Source: Platanthera guangdongensis
Lineage: Eukaryota > Streptophyta > Magnoliopsida > Asparagales > Orchidaceae
Direction of reading: 5' to 3'
NCBI GenBank assembly: GCA_039583875.1
Contig: CM077153.1
Span: forward strand, 65,294,482-65,358,481
Length of the DNA stretch: 64,000 nucleotides
The stretch's first letter is position 1. Each line of letters begins with the position of its first letter. The notes under the pieces were generated by a model. The model saw nothing but the letters and a program-made list of their open reading frames with translations. It was not told the DNA's origin and ran no database searches. Positions 43,627 to 53,550 of the stretch are shown here, piece by piece. Position numbers and translations under genes: made by a program.

Positions 43627-45410
43627 AAAAAGTGCACTTTTAGTTTGATTTCTGCTGTTTTTACTAATTGCAGACCACCCTAAGCTAATATGATGTACTC
43701 AATAGGTGATACTCTAAATTCTCCTCCAATAACTCTACAAATTTTACCAGAGGTCTATTATGATAAATATAGTCTAAATTCAGAAAATTATATTTTTCCC
43801 AATTAATCTACTATTTATTGAATTTTCCTCAACAACTAGGCCATAGTCAATTTGAACATGAACCATAAGATTTGCTCAGGTAATGGCCTCCTAAAATTTT
43901 TATCCACTAAATAACAGAGAAATATTATTGGTTGCCAATTTTCATAATTTTCCATATAGTTCTTGACCTCTAAAAGATTTATTAAAAATAATTCCTAAGA
44001 TCAAATATAATGAAGGAAGTGCCACAAATATGTCTCCAATAATTATGTAAAAATTACTAGGGCTTCATAAGGAACTAGAAACATCATGATGAAGAAATTA
44101 AAATTTTTCAGACCATCTAAATGTCATTATTAAATTTACCAATGTTCCATAGAATTAAATAATTAAAGAAGCAACTACTAAATATCATTCTTCAAAAATT
44201 TCATAAACATTTACAGAGATGGGTACCATTATTACAAGCCCCTTTGCTAAGTTTCATCAGATTTAATCAAGTATATTTATCTCCAAAAATTCCTAAGTGG
44301 AAATTGTAAAACATGACTTGGTGAATAAAGTACCAAACATATTCATCCAAAATTTATTATAAAATTTCCAGAGATGTATATACCCTAAACAACTACCCAT
44401 TCAAAAACTCAGCCCTTTTCAGAAGGTTTTGGTATTAGAACTTATGATTTCAAAGCTAGTGCCCTAAACTAGGGTTATAGATTTAAGGGGTTTAAAGTCT
44501 TCCAAATGCCCTAAAATTTTAACCACAGGACCATAGTAACCCTATGGACATCTGTCCCAAGTTTCAAGCCCATCCAAGGTCTTTTGACCCCAAATTCCTC
44601 AAACCCTAGAAATTTACCCTAAAGGGCCTACCCTAAAATTCTAGGGCTACCCTAGTCCAAACCACTCCAAACTTCATAAGTGAGTGTAAAAAGTCAAAGT
44701 ATATCAGTGGCCAAAATTTCAGCCTCTGATGAGGGAATTTGGCCACTCAACCATCAAATAGTGGTTTTTGACCAAAATACCCTTATAGGGTCATATATAG
44801 GGTGGGTAAATTACCTATCCTAAACATCTCCAAATGAGCTAAAGTTTTAACCCTATACCTATCATGACATCTAAGACCACCCACCAAAATTTGGGGGAGT
44901 TGTAAATTAATTAGGTCACATAATTAAATTAATCATGATTTATTAAATTTTTCTAAAAACTATAGAAACATTTTCTCCAAAAATTCTAAATTTTGGAAAG
45001 GTTCTAGATATGACTAAGACCTTCTCACTGCCCAAATTTCAACTTGTTTGGACAAGGAATGAAGTGTGGGCACCAAAAATAATTTCTGTTTAGGTCTAGG
45101 TATAGGTCCTACCAAAAAGGGTACCCTGGTCTAACCATTGGCCCAAAAGGGTCCAAACAATTTTTGCTACAAACTAGACACCCTAAGCTACAATTTTCAT
45201 GTTGGGCAGATTTCCATTCAGGGTCCCTAAGTATTTTTAAAAATTAAATACATTAAATACATCAAATGTGACAGAAATGAAATAATATTCATTTAAATCC
45301 TAAAGTATCTGATTGATGCCGCGCGAATCTTGGCGCAGATCAACGGCGCGGGGTTATCGTCCCCGATGAGCCAACGGCCAGGATTGCTTCTTCCTGTACC
45401 GACTTCAAAC
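43627..45410. other. AT-rich noncoding interior of element D
   Basis: Opens with AAAAAGTGCACTTTTA, the spacer seen between palindromes at 57005 and 57381. The rest is about 1.7 kb of AT-rich DNA with no ORF over 60 codons and no repeat I recognise; the final 100 bp are GC-rich. Confidence 0.6.
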
Positions 45411-45543
45411 GTCTGCCGCCGGCCACCCAGTCCCTTCCCCGGCCTGTTTATCAGCACGGTAGGTTGTTGTCACTGGGTCTCGAACCCAGGACCTTGATAA
45501 GAGAGCTTTCCACCACTCCCCCATCACCAACTGAGCTGCAGCT
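45411..45543. repeat. Half of a tRNA-type palindrome, broken at its centre
   Basis: CGGCCTGTTTATCAGC...GGTCTCGAACCCAGGACC...CATCACCAACTGAGCTGCAGC matches the left arm at about 43288-43401 with a few changes. It stops at the palindrome centre and runs straight into truncated SIRE-E LTR. The tRNA-like module is on the minus strand. Confidence 0.75.
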
Positions 45544-45954
45544 TTGAACACAGATTCTCTGAACGAAGAATGAAGAATTCTCTGAACGCAGATTCTCTGA
45601 ACGCAGATTATCTGAACCCAGATTCTCTGAACGAAGAACGCATAATGCAGAATTCTCTGAACGCAGAATGCAGAATGAAGAAGCTTTAAAATAAAGTTTG
45701 GCGATTTCCTGTGCAGTTTTTCAAACAGTTTTATTTACAGCTGGAAGAATTTATTAAGGCTTAATTGCAGGCATTTATAGCTATCAGAATTAATGTTATA
45801 TATTCTTAAGAATATAACCCTTTGGAGGCTGCATTAATTATGAATTTAATTAGAGATTAAATGCCAATTGATTCCCAAAGAAATTACTAATCTCGGGAAA
45901 AGGCTTCAGCCATTTCAAGACAAGAATTCAAATGTTTGAATAGTCCAAGGGATA

Positions 45955-45991
<37 letters not shown>

Positions 45992-46586
45992 GATATACAG
46001 AAGATTCATCAAGAGAACATATATCATAAAGTGACAGAAATATATACAGATCAACTTCATCCTCTTCATCGGCTCCAAGGGTTTCAAGAGACAAGAAATA
46101 CATATCAGTTAAGAAGCCTGCTGCAGAGCAACATCAAATTTGAAGGCCTACTCACCCTTAGCAAAGCTTCCACTCCTGAACCATTCAAGATCTCAGGGGG
46201 AGCTTTGACAACATCATAGAATCCACATAGTCTTCTCAGTTGTATATTGAGAAAGAGAAGACAAAATCATCTCTCACCCCCTCCTGTATAAAGGGTTGTC
46301 ATCTCCCTTCAAAAGTGATTCCTTGGTTGCAAGTCTCCTGATCAAAAGACTTGAGTTGGTTTTTGAGCACCTGATCAAAAGCTCATTGGTGTCAGGCACC
46401 TGATCAAAAACCTGAGTGGATTCCTACCAAGGGTGGTAGAAGAGTGGATGTACCCAGGTTGGGGAACCACTATAAAATTTCCTTGTGTCATCTGGATTGC
46501 TTGCTTTCTTTCTTTTTATTTGTGCTGTGACTTTTTATCTCTTAATTCTAATTTAGAATAAATTAAGATCTATCACCTAACTTTCA
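45544..46586 (+). repeat. 5' LTR of SIRE-E, left end missing
   Basis: Aligns with about 47945-48975. It contains a TTCTCTGAACGCAGA array (45550-45680), a (TA)n tract (45952-45992), GTATAAAGG (about 46287) and the hairpin/TATAAAA motif at 46443-46477. It ends CACCTAACTTTCA. Confidence 0.88.
45550..45680. repeat. TTCTCTGAACGCAGA array in the SIRE-E LTR
   Basis: About eight units of TTCTCTGAACGCAGA / GAACGAAGAATGAAGAA. The 3' LTR has the same array at about 47948-48085 with a different unit count. TTCTCTGAAC also occurs in the SIRE-C LTR array. Confidence 0.8.
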
Positions 46587-46588
46587 AT

Positions 46589-46606
46589 TGGTATCAGAGG
46601 GAGGTT
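46589..46606 (+). other. Primer binding site of SIRE-E
   Basis: TGGTATCAGAGGGAGG starts 2 bp after the LTR end; the first 11 bases match the initiator Met tRNA complement. Confidence 0.85.
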
Positions 46607-46674
46607 CTTTGGTTGTACAGGCTAACACCTGAACCAAAACGATCTGATAGATCTTAAATTTCTTAAGAGTTTTC

Positions 46675-47517
46675 ATGGCACAAAATGAAGAATGTTCAAG
46701 CACTGGACCTCCAAAGTGCAATCTGGATAAGCTTGCACTATGGAAGGCAAGGATTAGGTTTTTTATGAACTCTATTGATGAAACCATTTTCAATTCTATT
46801 TTTACTGGTCCTTATAAACCATTGGAAACAACAAGCATGAATGCTGCTCCATCACCTCAATGGATAGAAGCCCAAAAATTGCTAAAGATTTCTAATGCAA
46901 GAGCAATGGACATCCTTGCTCAATCAATGTCTGATGATATTTTTGAAGGAGTTGTTGAATGTACTTCAGCAAAAGACATCTGGGACTCCCTCACATCAAT
47001 GGCTGTTGGATCAACAAAAGAAAAAACATTAAATGCTGAATCTTGGAGTGACTCTGAAGCTTCATCATATGCAACTGAAGATGAAGAAGAGTCAAGAGCA
47101 AGAGAGTTTTGCCTAATGGCAATAAATGCTTCATGCAGCAGGCATGATGAAGAATCAGTCTCTGATGAAAAATCAGAATGTGAATCAGAAGAGGATCAGG
47201 TTATCTCTTCCCTTGATTTTGACAACATAACTGAATTTTTACCAAAACAAATTAAAAATTTTCAGAAAATTTATGTTCAACATAGTTCGTCGAACGGAGC
47301 TCGACGAAAACTACACTCTTCGTCGAACTCAGGTCGACGATCTCTGAACAGAGATTTCTGGTCAGAAAATCTTGATCGACGAAATAAATACCCTTTGTCG
47401 AACCGAGAACGACGAACGTCAAACTCAGATCGACGAAAATATTTTTCGTCGAACTCAGAATTTCATAACAGAAATTTTTATTCTTTTATTTCAAATTATT
47501 ATTGTGAAAGAAAATAG
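46675..47517 (+). CDS. SIRE-E truncated Gag-like protein, 280 aa
   Basis: Open from ATG 46675 (MAQNEECSSTGPPKCNLDKL) to TAG 47515, with no internal break, unlike the other gag genes here. The N-terminal 110 residues match SIRE-C Gag: LALWKARIRFFMNSID, MDILAQSMSDDIFEGVVECTS, KDIWDSL. After GSTKEK the capsid core and first zinc knuckle are deleted and the frame joins the acidic region SWSDSEASSYATEDEEESRA, FCLMAINASCS. Residues about 200-265 are Ser/Asn/Arg-rich (SSSNSGRRS, SSNGARRK) and are encoded by the TTCGTCGAAC array. No CCHC knuckle remains. Whether it is made or does anything is unknown; it may only keep packaging signals. Confidence 0.7.
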   Translation: MAQNEECSSTGPPKCNLDKLALWKARIRFFMNSIDETIFNSIFTGPYKPLETTSMNAAPSPQWIEAQKLLKISNARAMDILAQSMSDDIFEGVVECTSAKDIWDSLTSMAVGSTKEKTLNAESWSDSEASSYATEDEEESRAREFCLMAINASCSRHDEESVSDEKSECESEEDQVISSLDFDNITEFLPKQIKNFQKIYVQHSSSNGARRKLHSSSNSGRRSLNRDFWSENLDRRNKYPLSNRERRTSNSDRRKYFSSNSEFHNRNFYSFISNYYCERK

Positions 47518-47782
47518 GACCCAAGGTAATCTGGGTCCAGAACTCCTAACCTCTCTTTTCATGAAATACAGAGGATACAACAGTAGCTGTATAGGGGGAG
47601 ATTGTCTATTTTATTTGTAATGAAAATTGCTTATTAGGATTCTCCAGTAGTTTTTTATTTCATTTATTTTATTTCTCAAAGTACCCTTGTACATATGCTG
47701 AAAAACTTTTAATTCAGGCAGATTATTTTTGCTTTGTGTTTTATTTTATGTGAATAGTGTCCTCACCCAAATAGGGGGAGAT
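47518..47782 (+). other. 3' noncoding part and purine tract of SIRE-E
   Basis: Begins with a trace of the gag C-terminus (GGACCCAAGGTAATCTGGGT, as in SIRE-C), then AT-rich DNA. It ends with the purine tract AAATAGGGGGAGAT at 47769-47782. Confidence 0.75.
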
Positions 47783-48975
47783 TGTTGGAACCCTAGGTTG
47801 GATTTGGGTAAGGATCACTATTAGGGTCTATTAGATTGACCCAAAATGTATTGTCATGGGTCATAGGATTATTTCCAGGTTTGGTCATTCAGAAAAATTC
47901 CAGAGAAGTTCAGATTTGAAGTTCAGAAAATTGCTGGAAGAAATTCTCCGAACGCAGATTCTCTGAACGAAGAATGAAGAATTCTCTGAACGCAGATTCT
48001 CTGAACCCAGATTCTCTGAACGAAGAACGCATAATGCAGAATTCTCTGAACGCAGAATGCAGAATTCTCTGAACGCAGAATGCAGAATGAATAAGCTTTA
48101 AAATAAAGTTTGGCGATTTCCTGTGCAGTTTTTCAGACAGTTTTATTTACAGCTGGAAGAATTTATTAATGCTTAATTGCAGGCATTTATAGCTATCAGA
48201 ATTAATGCTATATATTCTTAAGAATATAGCCCTTTGGAGGCTCCATTAATTATGAATTTAATCAGAGATTAAATGCCAATTGATTCCCAAAGAAATTACC
48301 AATCTCGGGAAAAGGCTTCAGCCATTTCAAGATAAGAATTCAAATGTTTGAATTAGTGCAAGGGATATATATATATATTATATATATAGAAGATTGATCA
48401 AGAGAACATATATCATAAAGTGACAGAAATATATACAGATCAACTTCATCCTCTTCATCGGCTCCAAGGGTTTCAAGAGATAAGAAATACATATCAGTCT
48501 AGAAGCCTGCTGCAGAGCAACATCAAAGTTGAAGGCCTACTCACCCTTAGCAAAGCTTCCACTCCTGAACCATTCAAGATCTCAGGGGGAGCTTTGACAA
48601 CATCACAGAATCCACATAGTCTTCTCAGTTGTATATTGAGAAAGAGAAGACAAAATCATCTCTCACCCCCTCCTGTATAAAGGGTTGTCATCTCCCTTCA
48701 AAAGTGATTCCTTGGTTGCAAGTCTCCTGATCAAAAGACTTGAGTTGGTTTTTGAGCACCTGATCAAAAGCTCATTGGTGTCAGACACCTGATCAAAAAC
48801 CTGAGTGGATTCCTACCAAGGGTGGTAGAAGAGTGGATGTACCCAGGTTGGGGAACCACTATAAAATTTCCTTGTTTCATCTGGATTGCTTGTTTTCTTT
48901 ATTTTTATTTATGCTGTGACTTTTTATCTCTTAATTCTAATTTAGAATAAATTAAGATCTATCACCTAACTTTCA
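47783..48975 (+). repeat. 3' LTR of SIRE-E (1193 bp)
   Basis: Starts TGTTGGAACCCTAGGTTGG and ends CTAACTTTCA. Array at about 47948-48085, shorter (TA)n at 48366-48388, hairpin motif at 48832-48867. Followed by AAAGAGTTAG of element D. Confidence 0.9.
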
Positions 48976-50272
48976 AAAGAGTTAGTAGAGCTCGATGAAT
49001 ATCGTTGAGCTGAGCTCGACGAATATTGTCGAGCTAAGCTCGACGATCTTCACGCACGGTTAACACATGGTTTATTCGGAACCGTGTGCGAAGGAAACAC
49101 ACGGTTTTCCTATGGCTACCTTGATTTATTGTGCTCTGTGGTTAATCATGCGATTTGCTCACGCATGGGCAGAAGTGCCCGTGCTCGAGTAAAACACACG
49201 GTTCCACCTACTTGACAGAAATTTCTGCTTTCTGTTGTTACTCGTGTGTTTTCCTTCACGCACGGGCGGAAGCGTCCGTGCGCGAGGAAATACACGGGTC
49301 AACACATCTTCTTCCACAATATTGGCCTGGAAGTTAATATCGTACGGTTAATGCACAATCGTGCGCCAAACCGTGCGTGACCATTATTTCTGACTTCTCT
49401 ATTTAAGCCGCAGGTCTCATTCGCCCAATGGATCTAGTCTGCCATTTCCGCTCCTTTGAGTGGGAAAACATTCCTCCAGCCATTTTATTCTCTCACCTCC
49501 TTAGAGAGCTCGTTTGGCCACTATTCTCCCTCCAAAAGCTCTCAATAGCTTCATCTTCGGCCGCCATCATCTTCTCCAACTTCAAAGCTCCGTTTCAAGC
49601 TCTTAGGTGCTGCATACGTGGAGTTCTCTAGTAAGGTCTAACCCCACGATTATTCACGAAGAATACAGGTTATTAGAAGGAAGTGACAACCCTTCTCAAC
49701 CCCGAACGTCATCTGTAGATCAACCACGGACAAGGCCCGACAACCCTTGACTTTGACCGCGAATCTCGGAAAGTCTTCGTGTGTTTGGTTGTCTCTCCAC
49801 CTTCTCTTGTAGTAGCTTTTCTCTTGATTGCTTGGTTATTGGATTGATGAGAAAGAACTTGATTTACCTAATGATTTCAGCATGTCTATGTGTTGACATA
49901 TGTTAGTTCTTGATTTTGTTGGTGCGCTTCCATCTTTTGTGTTCTTGACGCGATAATGTCGTCCTAACAATTGTTAGGAGCATGCGTGGCGAAGAGGTGA
50001 CTGCAACCCTAAATGGCTTGTCCATCCTCCTTATTATTCACTTGAGTAATTCACCCAAGCGATGCGGTGAAGGCGACCCGTATTAGTTTTATTGTTGTTA
50101 AAATTAGGAAACCAAAAATCAAAATCCCTTGTTACGTTGGCCCTTGCAATTCCTCTTTTAATAGCAAAGTCACACTCCCTACCTGCACTCCTCGAGAGAT
50201 CGATATCCGGGAATTCAACTCCTCAAATTTATTACTTGACTACGATCGGTGCACTTGCTGAAGGTGCCATCA
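48976..50272 (+). repeat. 3' LTR of element D, left part missing
   Basis: Matches 41893-43147. At its start it has three GAGCTCGA(T/C)GAATAT-type units where the 5' LTR has one. It ends GCCATCA followed by AGGGG. Confidence 0.82.
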
Positions 50273-50277
50273 AGGGG

Positions 50278-50583
50278 CGGACTGGGCTCGCGGGCTGGAG
50301 CTTTCGTCTGTTGCTGCAAGGCGCGATCTTGGCTAGAGGGCTGCGACCTATGCGGTCTGATGACTGAGTCTACCTTAAGAGGAAGCAGGGCACTCCAGGT
50401 AGCTGATCTCCTGAGGTAGAATGACCTGGGCGGACTAGAACCTGAGTCCGCCGCCGTAGAGCTGGATCTTGCTGAACATGCCAAGACTTGACGATCTGGG
50501 CGGATTGGAGAATCGAGTCCGCCGCTGAAGGAACATGCGACCTTGGTACCTTGTTGAACATGTTGCGGACTTTGGGGTTAACA
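50278..50583 (-). repeat. Element F LTR, 5' part
   Basis: Continues the LTR at 41044-41522 across element D. On the minus strand it starts TGTTAACCCC at 50583. It contains two similar GGGCGGACT...GAGTCCGCCGC blocks, each an inverted pair. No ORF is supported. Confidence 0.65.
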
Positions 50584-51540
50584 AGAATCTTTAAGCATAA
50601 GTGAATATAATTTAAATCTAAAGTTTGTTAAACTAAACACTATAAAATTGAAACTTATTAGAATTAAGAGAAAAAGGGATAAAGAAATTACTCTAAACAA
50701 ATTTAATTCATAAAATATTCCTTAAAATCAAATCACATAAACATTAAATTTAACTAACAATGATGCAATAAAAGATTAGAAATTCAAAAGTTATAAAAAA
50801 TTCTTATAAACAAACTCAAAATAAATTTCTAAAAATAAAAAAAAATTAAGTAGGGGTTTATCACTTTTTTAAATATATAAATACTGAAAACATAAATTAT
50901 AATCCTAATTTTTTTGTTAATTCTTGAACTTCCCGAGGGCTACCCAATGACGGGCTCGCAAGATACTAGACGGTTTTGTGGGATGAAAGACCAACACGGC
51001 CATGTCCAAGAAATTTAATTTTGATTTTCTATTTTTTGTATTTTTTTAAAATAAAAAAAATAATTTAAAAAGGAAAATTTTTTGGAATTTTTTAAAAAAG
51101 AATTTTTCAGTTTTTTCAATTTTTTATTTTTTTATAAAAATAGAAAATGACATTACACCCCAATACTTAAAAATAAACATTGTCCCCAATATTTATATGT
51201 CAAGTATGGGGGAAAGAAAAGAAAACGTAATAATTTTTATATATATTTTTTAAAAATAAAATGCAAGGATAAGCAAGAGGTTTCTCCCAAAAGCGCTTTT
51301 ATTTTTTCTGTCTTTAAGCTAGACGGTTCGGGTTAAGAAAAAGGAAAATAGAAGTTGAAATGAATGAGCAACTCCCTTAATTCTCGCTTTGGCGAGGATG
51401 CCAAATTTGCTCGCCCGACGTCTCCTCCACTTTTTTCTTGATTTTTCTTCTTTGAATGGTCGTCTTGATAATGTAAATTCAAATCACCTATCCATACCTA
51501 AGGTGATTTGACTGTTTGTAGAGAAGCGACAAATGGTTCA
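50584..51540 (-). other. AT-rich gypsy debris
   Basis: A/T-rich, no ORF. On the minus strand GGGTAGCCCTCGGGAAGTTC (50928-50947) matches the leader of the Athila element (40563-40582). Near 51390-51430 is a degenerate AGCGAGAATTAAGGG block reminiscent of gypsy 3' regions. Probably part of another decayed minus-strand Athila/Tat element. Confidence 0.5.
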
Positions 51541-51597
51541 TGGAAATCGTTTAATTGCAACGGTGTAACACCCCCAAAAGGAGTTGGAGGCAACAGA

Positions 51598-51854
51598 CTA
51601 AAAGTCGACCTGAGCTCGACGAAAAGCATCGAGCTGAGCTTGACGAAACGTCGAGCAGAGCTCGGCAAAAAGCGTCGATCTGAGCTCGATGAAACGTCGA
51701 GCAGAGCTCGACAAAAAGTGTCGAGCTGAGCTCGACGAAATATCGAGCAGAGCTCGACGAAAATAGCTCTGTCTGGTGTTATAAACCAGTTCGACGAACT
51801 CAGACTCGTTCGACAAATTCTCTCATGTTCGACGATTTGCCTTCGACGAACTTG
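51598..51854. repeat. GAGCTCGACGAAA tandem array next to the SIRE-C LTR
   Basis: About eight units of (G/C)TGAGCTCGACGAAA and TCGAGCAGAGCTCGACAAAA with a period near 32 bp, then GTTCGACGAAC-like motifs up to the LTR start. It resembles the short array at 48985-49035 in the element D 3' LTR. It lies outside SIRE-C, so it belongs to the older target. Confidence 0.7.
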
Positions 51855-52044
51855 ACTCCTGTTGGATCCCTAGTTGGACTTGGGCTAGGTTCACTAACTA
51901 GGATAATTGACCCACTATGTATAGCCAGGGTCATGTTTTTGTGTCCTAGAGTTTAGGCTATGTCCTTAGAATCAACCTTACATGGACCAGTCAATAGAAG
52001 ACTACAGAAGACTCAAGACTTAGAAGAAAATCAAGTTTAGGAAG

Positions 52045-52420
52045 TGAGTTCGACGTTCATCGAACTCAACTCAACGAAAGTCGTGCTACGCTCGACTAAC
52101 TCAGAGTAAATTCTCTGAGTTGAGCTCGATGATATTCGAGCTCAGGTCGACGATCTCTGGAAGTTCAACTTCAACACATTATGTTCAGGATACTTTCTCT
52201 GAACTCAGGTCGACGAAGACAAGTTATCAGCTCGATGAACTTTGACCACAGTATTGGCAAGATAGTCACAGAATACAGTTCTCTGAACTCAGGTCGACGA
52301 ACTTGGTTCTCAGGTTGACGAACAAGAATTCTCAGGTCGACGAGCATGATTTTCTCTGGTCGATGACTTTGATCTCAGTTTGATGAAATCTGTTCTCTGC
52401 TCGACGATTTCTGTGCAGTT
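52045..52420. repeat. CTCAGGTCGACGAA array in the SIRE-C LTR
   Basis: About 15 units of CTCAGGTCGACGA, GTTCGACG and AGCTCGATGA in mixed form, often preceded by TTCTCTGAA. It lies about 260 bp upstream of the TATA box. Confidence 0.82.
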
Positions 52421-52674
52421 CCTGACTTAGAATTTTCCTCCTTTTGTTCTTATTCTCCAGCAGTAATTCCTGAGTAATTAATGATTATATTCTCGGAATA
52501 TAGCCGTTAGTGGCAGCATTGATTATGGTCTTCATCAGGTTAATTACTTGTTATTTTTAATGGGATAGTTGGGCAAACTCATTAATGAAATTATTCTCTA
52601 GCCGTATTTCATTCTCCAGGCCATTAGCATTCAATGAAAATGAATTCAAATTCAAAGGAGAATATGACTAAAGA

Positions 52675-52683
52675 TATAAAATA
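52675..52683 (+). promoter_or_regulatory. TATA box of the SIRE-C LTR
   Basis: TATAAAATA in AAAGATATAAAATAGAG; the same 9-mer occurs at 60829 before the env-like ORF. Confidence 0.6.
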
Positions 52684-53455
52684 GAGTTTTTCTCTTTTCT
52701 GAAGATAGAAGTCTTCAGCAGAGAACTAATACAGTCATACAGATTCACTGAGAAGACCTACAGCAAAACATTCTGAACCTTCTCTGCACGGAAAATAGTT
52801 TGTTTTCTCCTTGACCTTACTGAAGAAGAAGAAGAACATCAACTACAAATCAAGAGTCTTCTTCAACCTTCACTCCAGGATTCTTCAAGGACAACATCTT
52901 CATATCAGTCAGGAGTTCCTGGATTAACATTTTCAGGTCAAGGCTGAAAACTGAAGACCTACACCTTGTGCAAGACTCCAAGTGATATTGAAAGGAGTAC
53001 TTGATAACAACAAATCCACTTGTCTTCTCTGTTGAATAGAGAAAGAGAAGACACCATCAATCTCTCTCTCCCCTCTATAAAAATGGTTTATTAACTCCCT
53101 TCAAAAGTTTATTTTGGTTTTTGAGCACCTGATCAAAAGCTCATTGGTGGCAGTCACCTGATCAAAACCTGTTAGTGGATTCCTACCAGGGTGGTAGAAG
53201 AGTGGATGTACCTAGGTTGGGGAAACATTATAAAATTTCTTGTGTTATCTGGTTGCCCTTTTTCTTATTGTTCTTGCTGTGCCTGTGATAAATTAGGCTA
53301 GTTGTGTTGTGGTAGTTTAGCTTAGATTATCTTTTCTCTGTTAATTTTGGTATCACCTTTTTATTATTCTGATAATTTGTAAAACAGCAAAAAAAATTTT
53401 ATTTACTCTATTCACCCCCCTCTAGAGTAAATCAGGTCTAACCCTATCTTTCAAT

Positions 53456-53473
53456 TGGTATCAGAGCAAGGTT
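53456..53473 (+). other. Primer binding site of SIRE-C
   Basis: TGGTATCAGAGCAAGG, complementary to initiator Met tRNA for its first 12 bases, starts 2 bp after the LTR. Confidence 0.87.
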
Positions 53474-53550
53474 CCTTTGGTTGTACAAGCTAACCCTTGA
53501 ACCAAAAGATCATGTGTTAGATCTGAACTTAGGTTTATTTAGTTCACATC

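Larger units (their letters stand above)
45544..48975 (+). mobile_element. SIRE-E: non-autonomous mini-element with gag only
   Basis: 5' LTR lacking its first about 160 bp (45544-46586), primer site, a 1.2-kb interior with one gag-like ORF, purine tract and complete 3' LTR (47783-48975). LTRs are very similar in their common part. The Gag sequence and LTR 3' end are close to SIRE-C, so it is a deletion derivative of that family. No pol or env-like sequence is present. Confidence 0.88.
41518..50277 (+). mobile_element. Element D: Athila-type LTR element without coding region (LARD-like), with its target duplication
   Basis: LTR start TGATGAGTCCG at 41523 and LTR end GCCATCA at 50272 are flanked by a perfect AGGGG duplication (41518-41522, 50273-50277). 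After the 5' LTR is TGGCGCCATTGCCGG, an Asp-tRNA primer site. No gag or pol of this element is present. The interior holds a palindrome, AT-rich noncoding DNA, half a palindrome and SIRE-E. The left third of the 3' LTR is missing at the SIRE-E junction. Confidence 0.8.
51860..53453 (+). repeat. 5' LTR of SIRE-C (1594 bp)
   Basis: Starts TGTTGGATCCCTAGTTGG and ends CTAACCCTATCTTTCA. It contains the CTCAGGTCGACGAA array (52045-52420), TATAAAATA at 52675-52683, the hairpin motif at 53211-53236 and CACCCCCCTCTAGAG near the end. Confidence 0.88.

Noticed and set aside
45952..45992. (TA)n tract as promoter or origin element
   Set aside because: Simple microsatellite; its length differs between the two SIRE-E LTRs.
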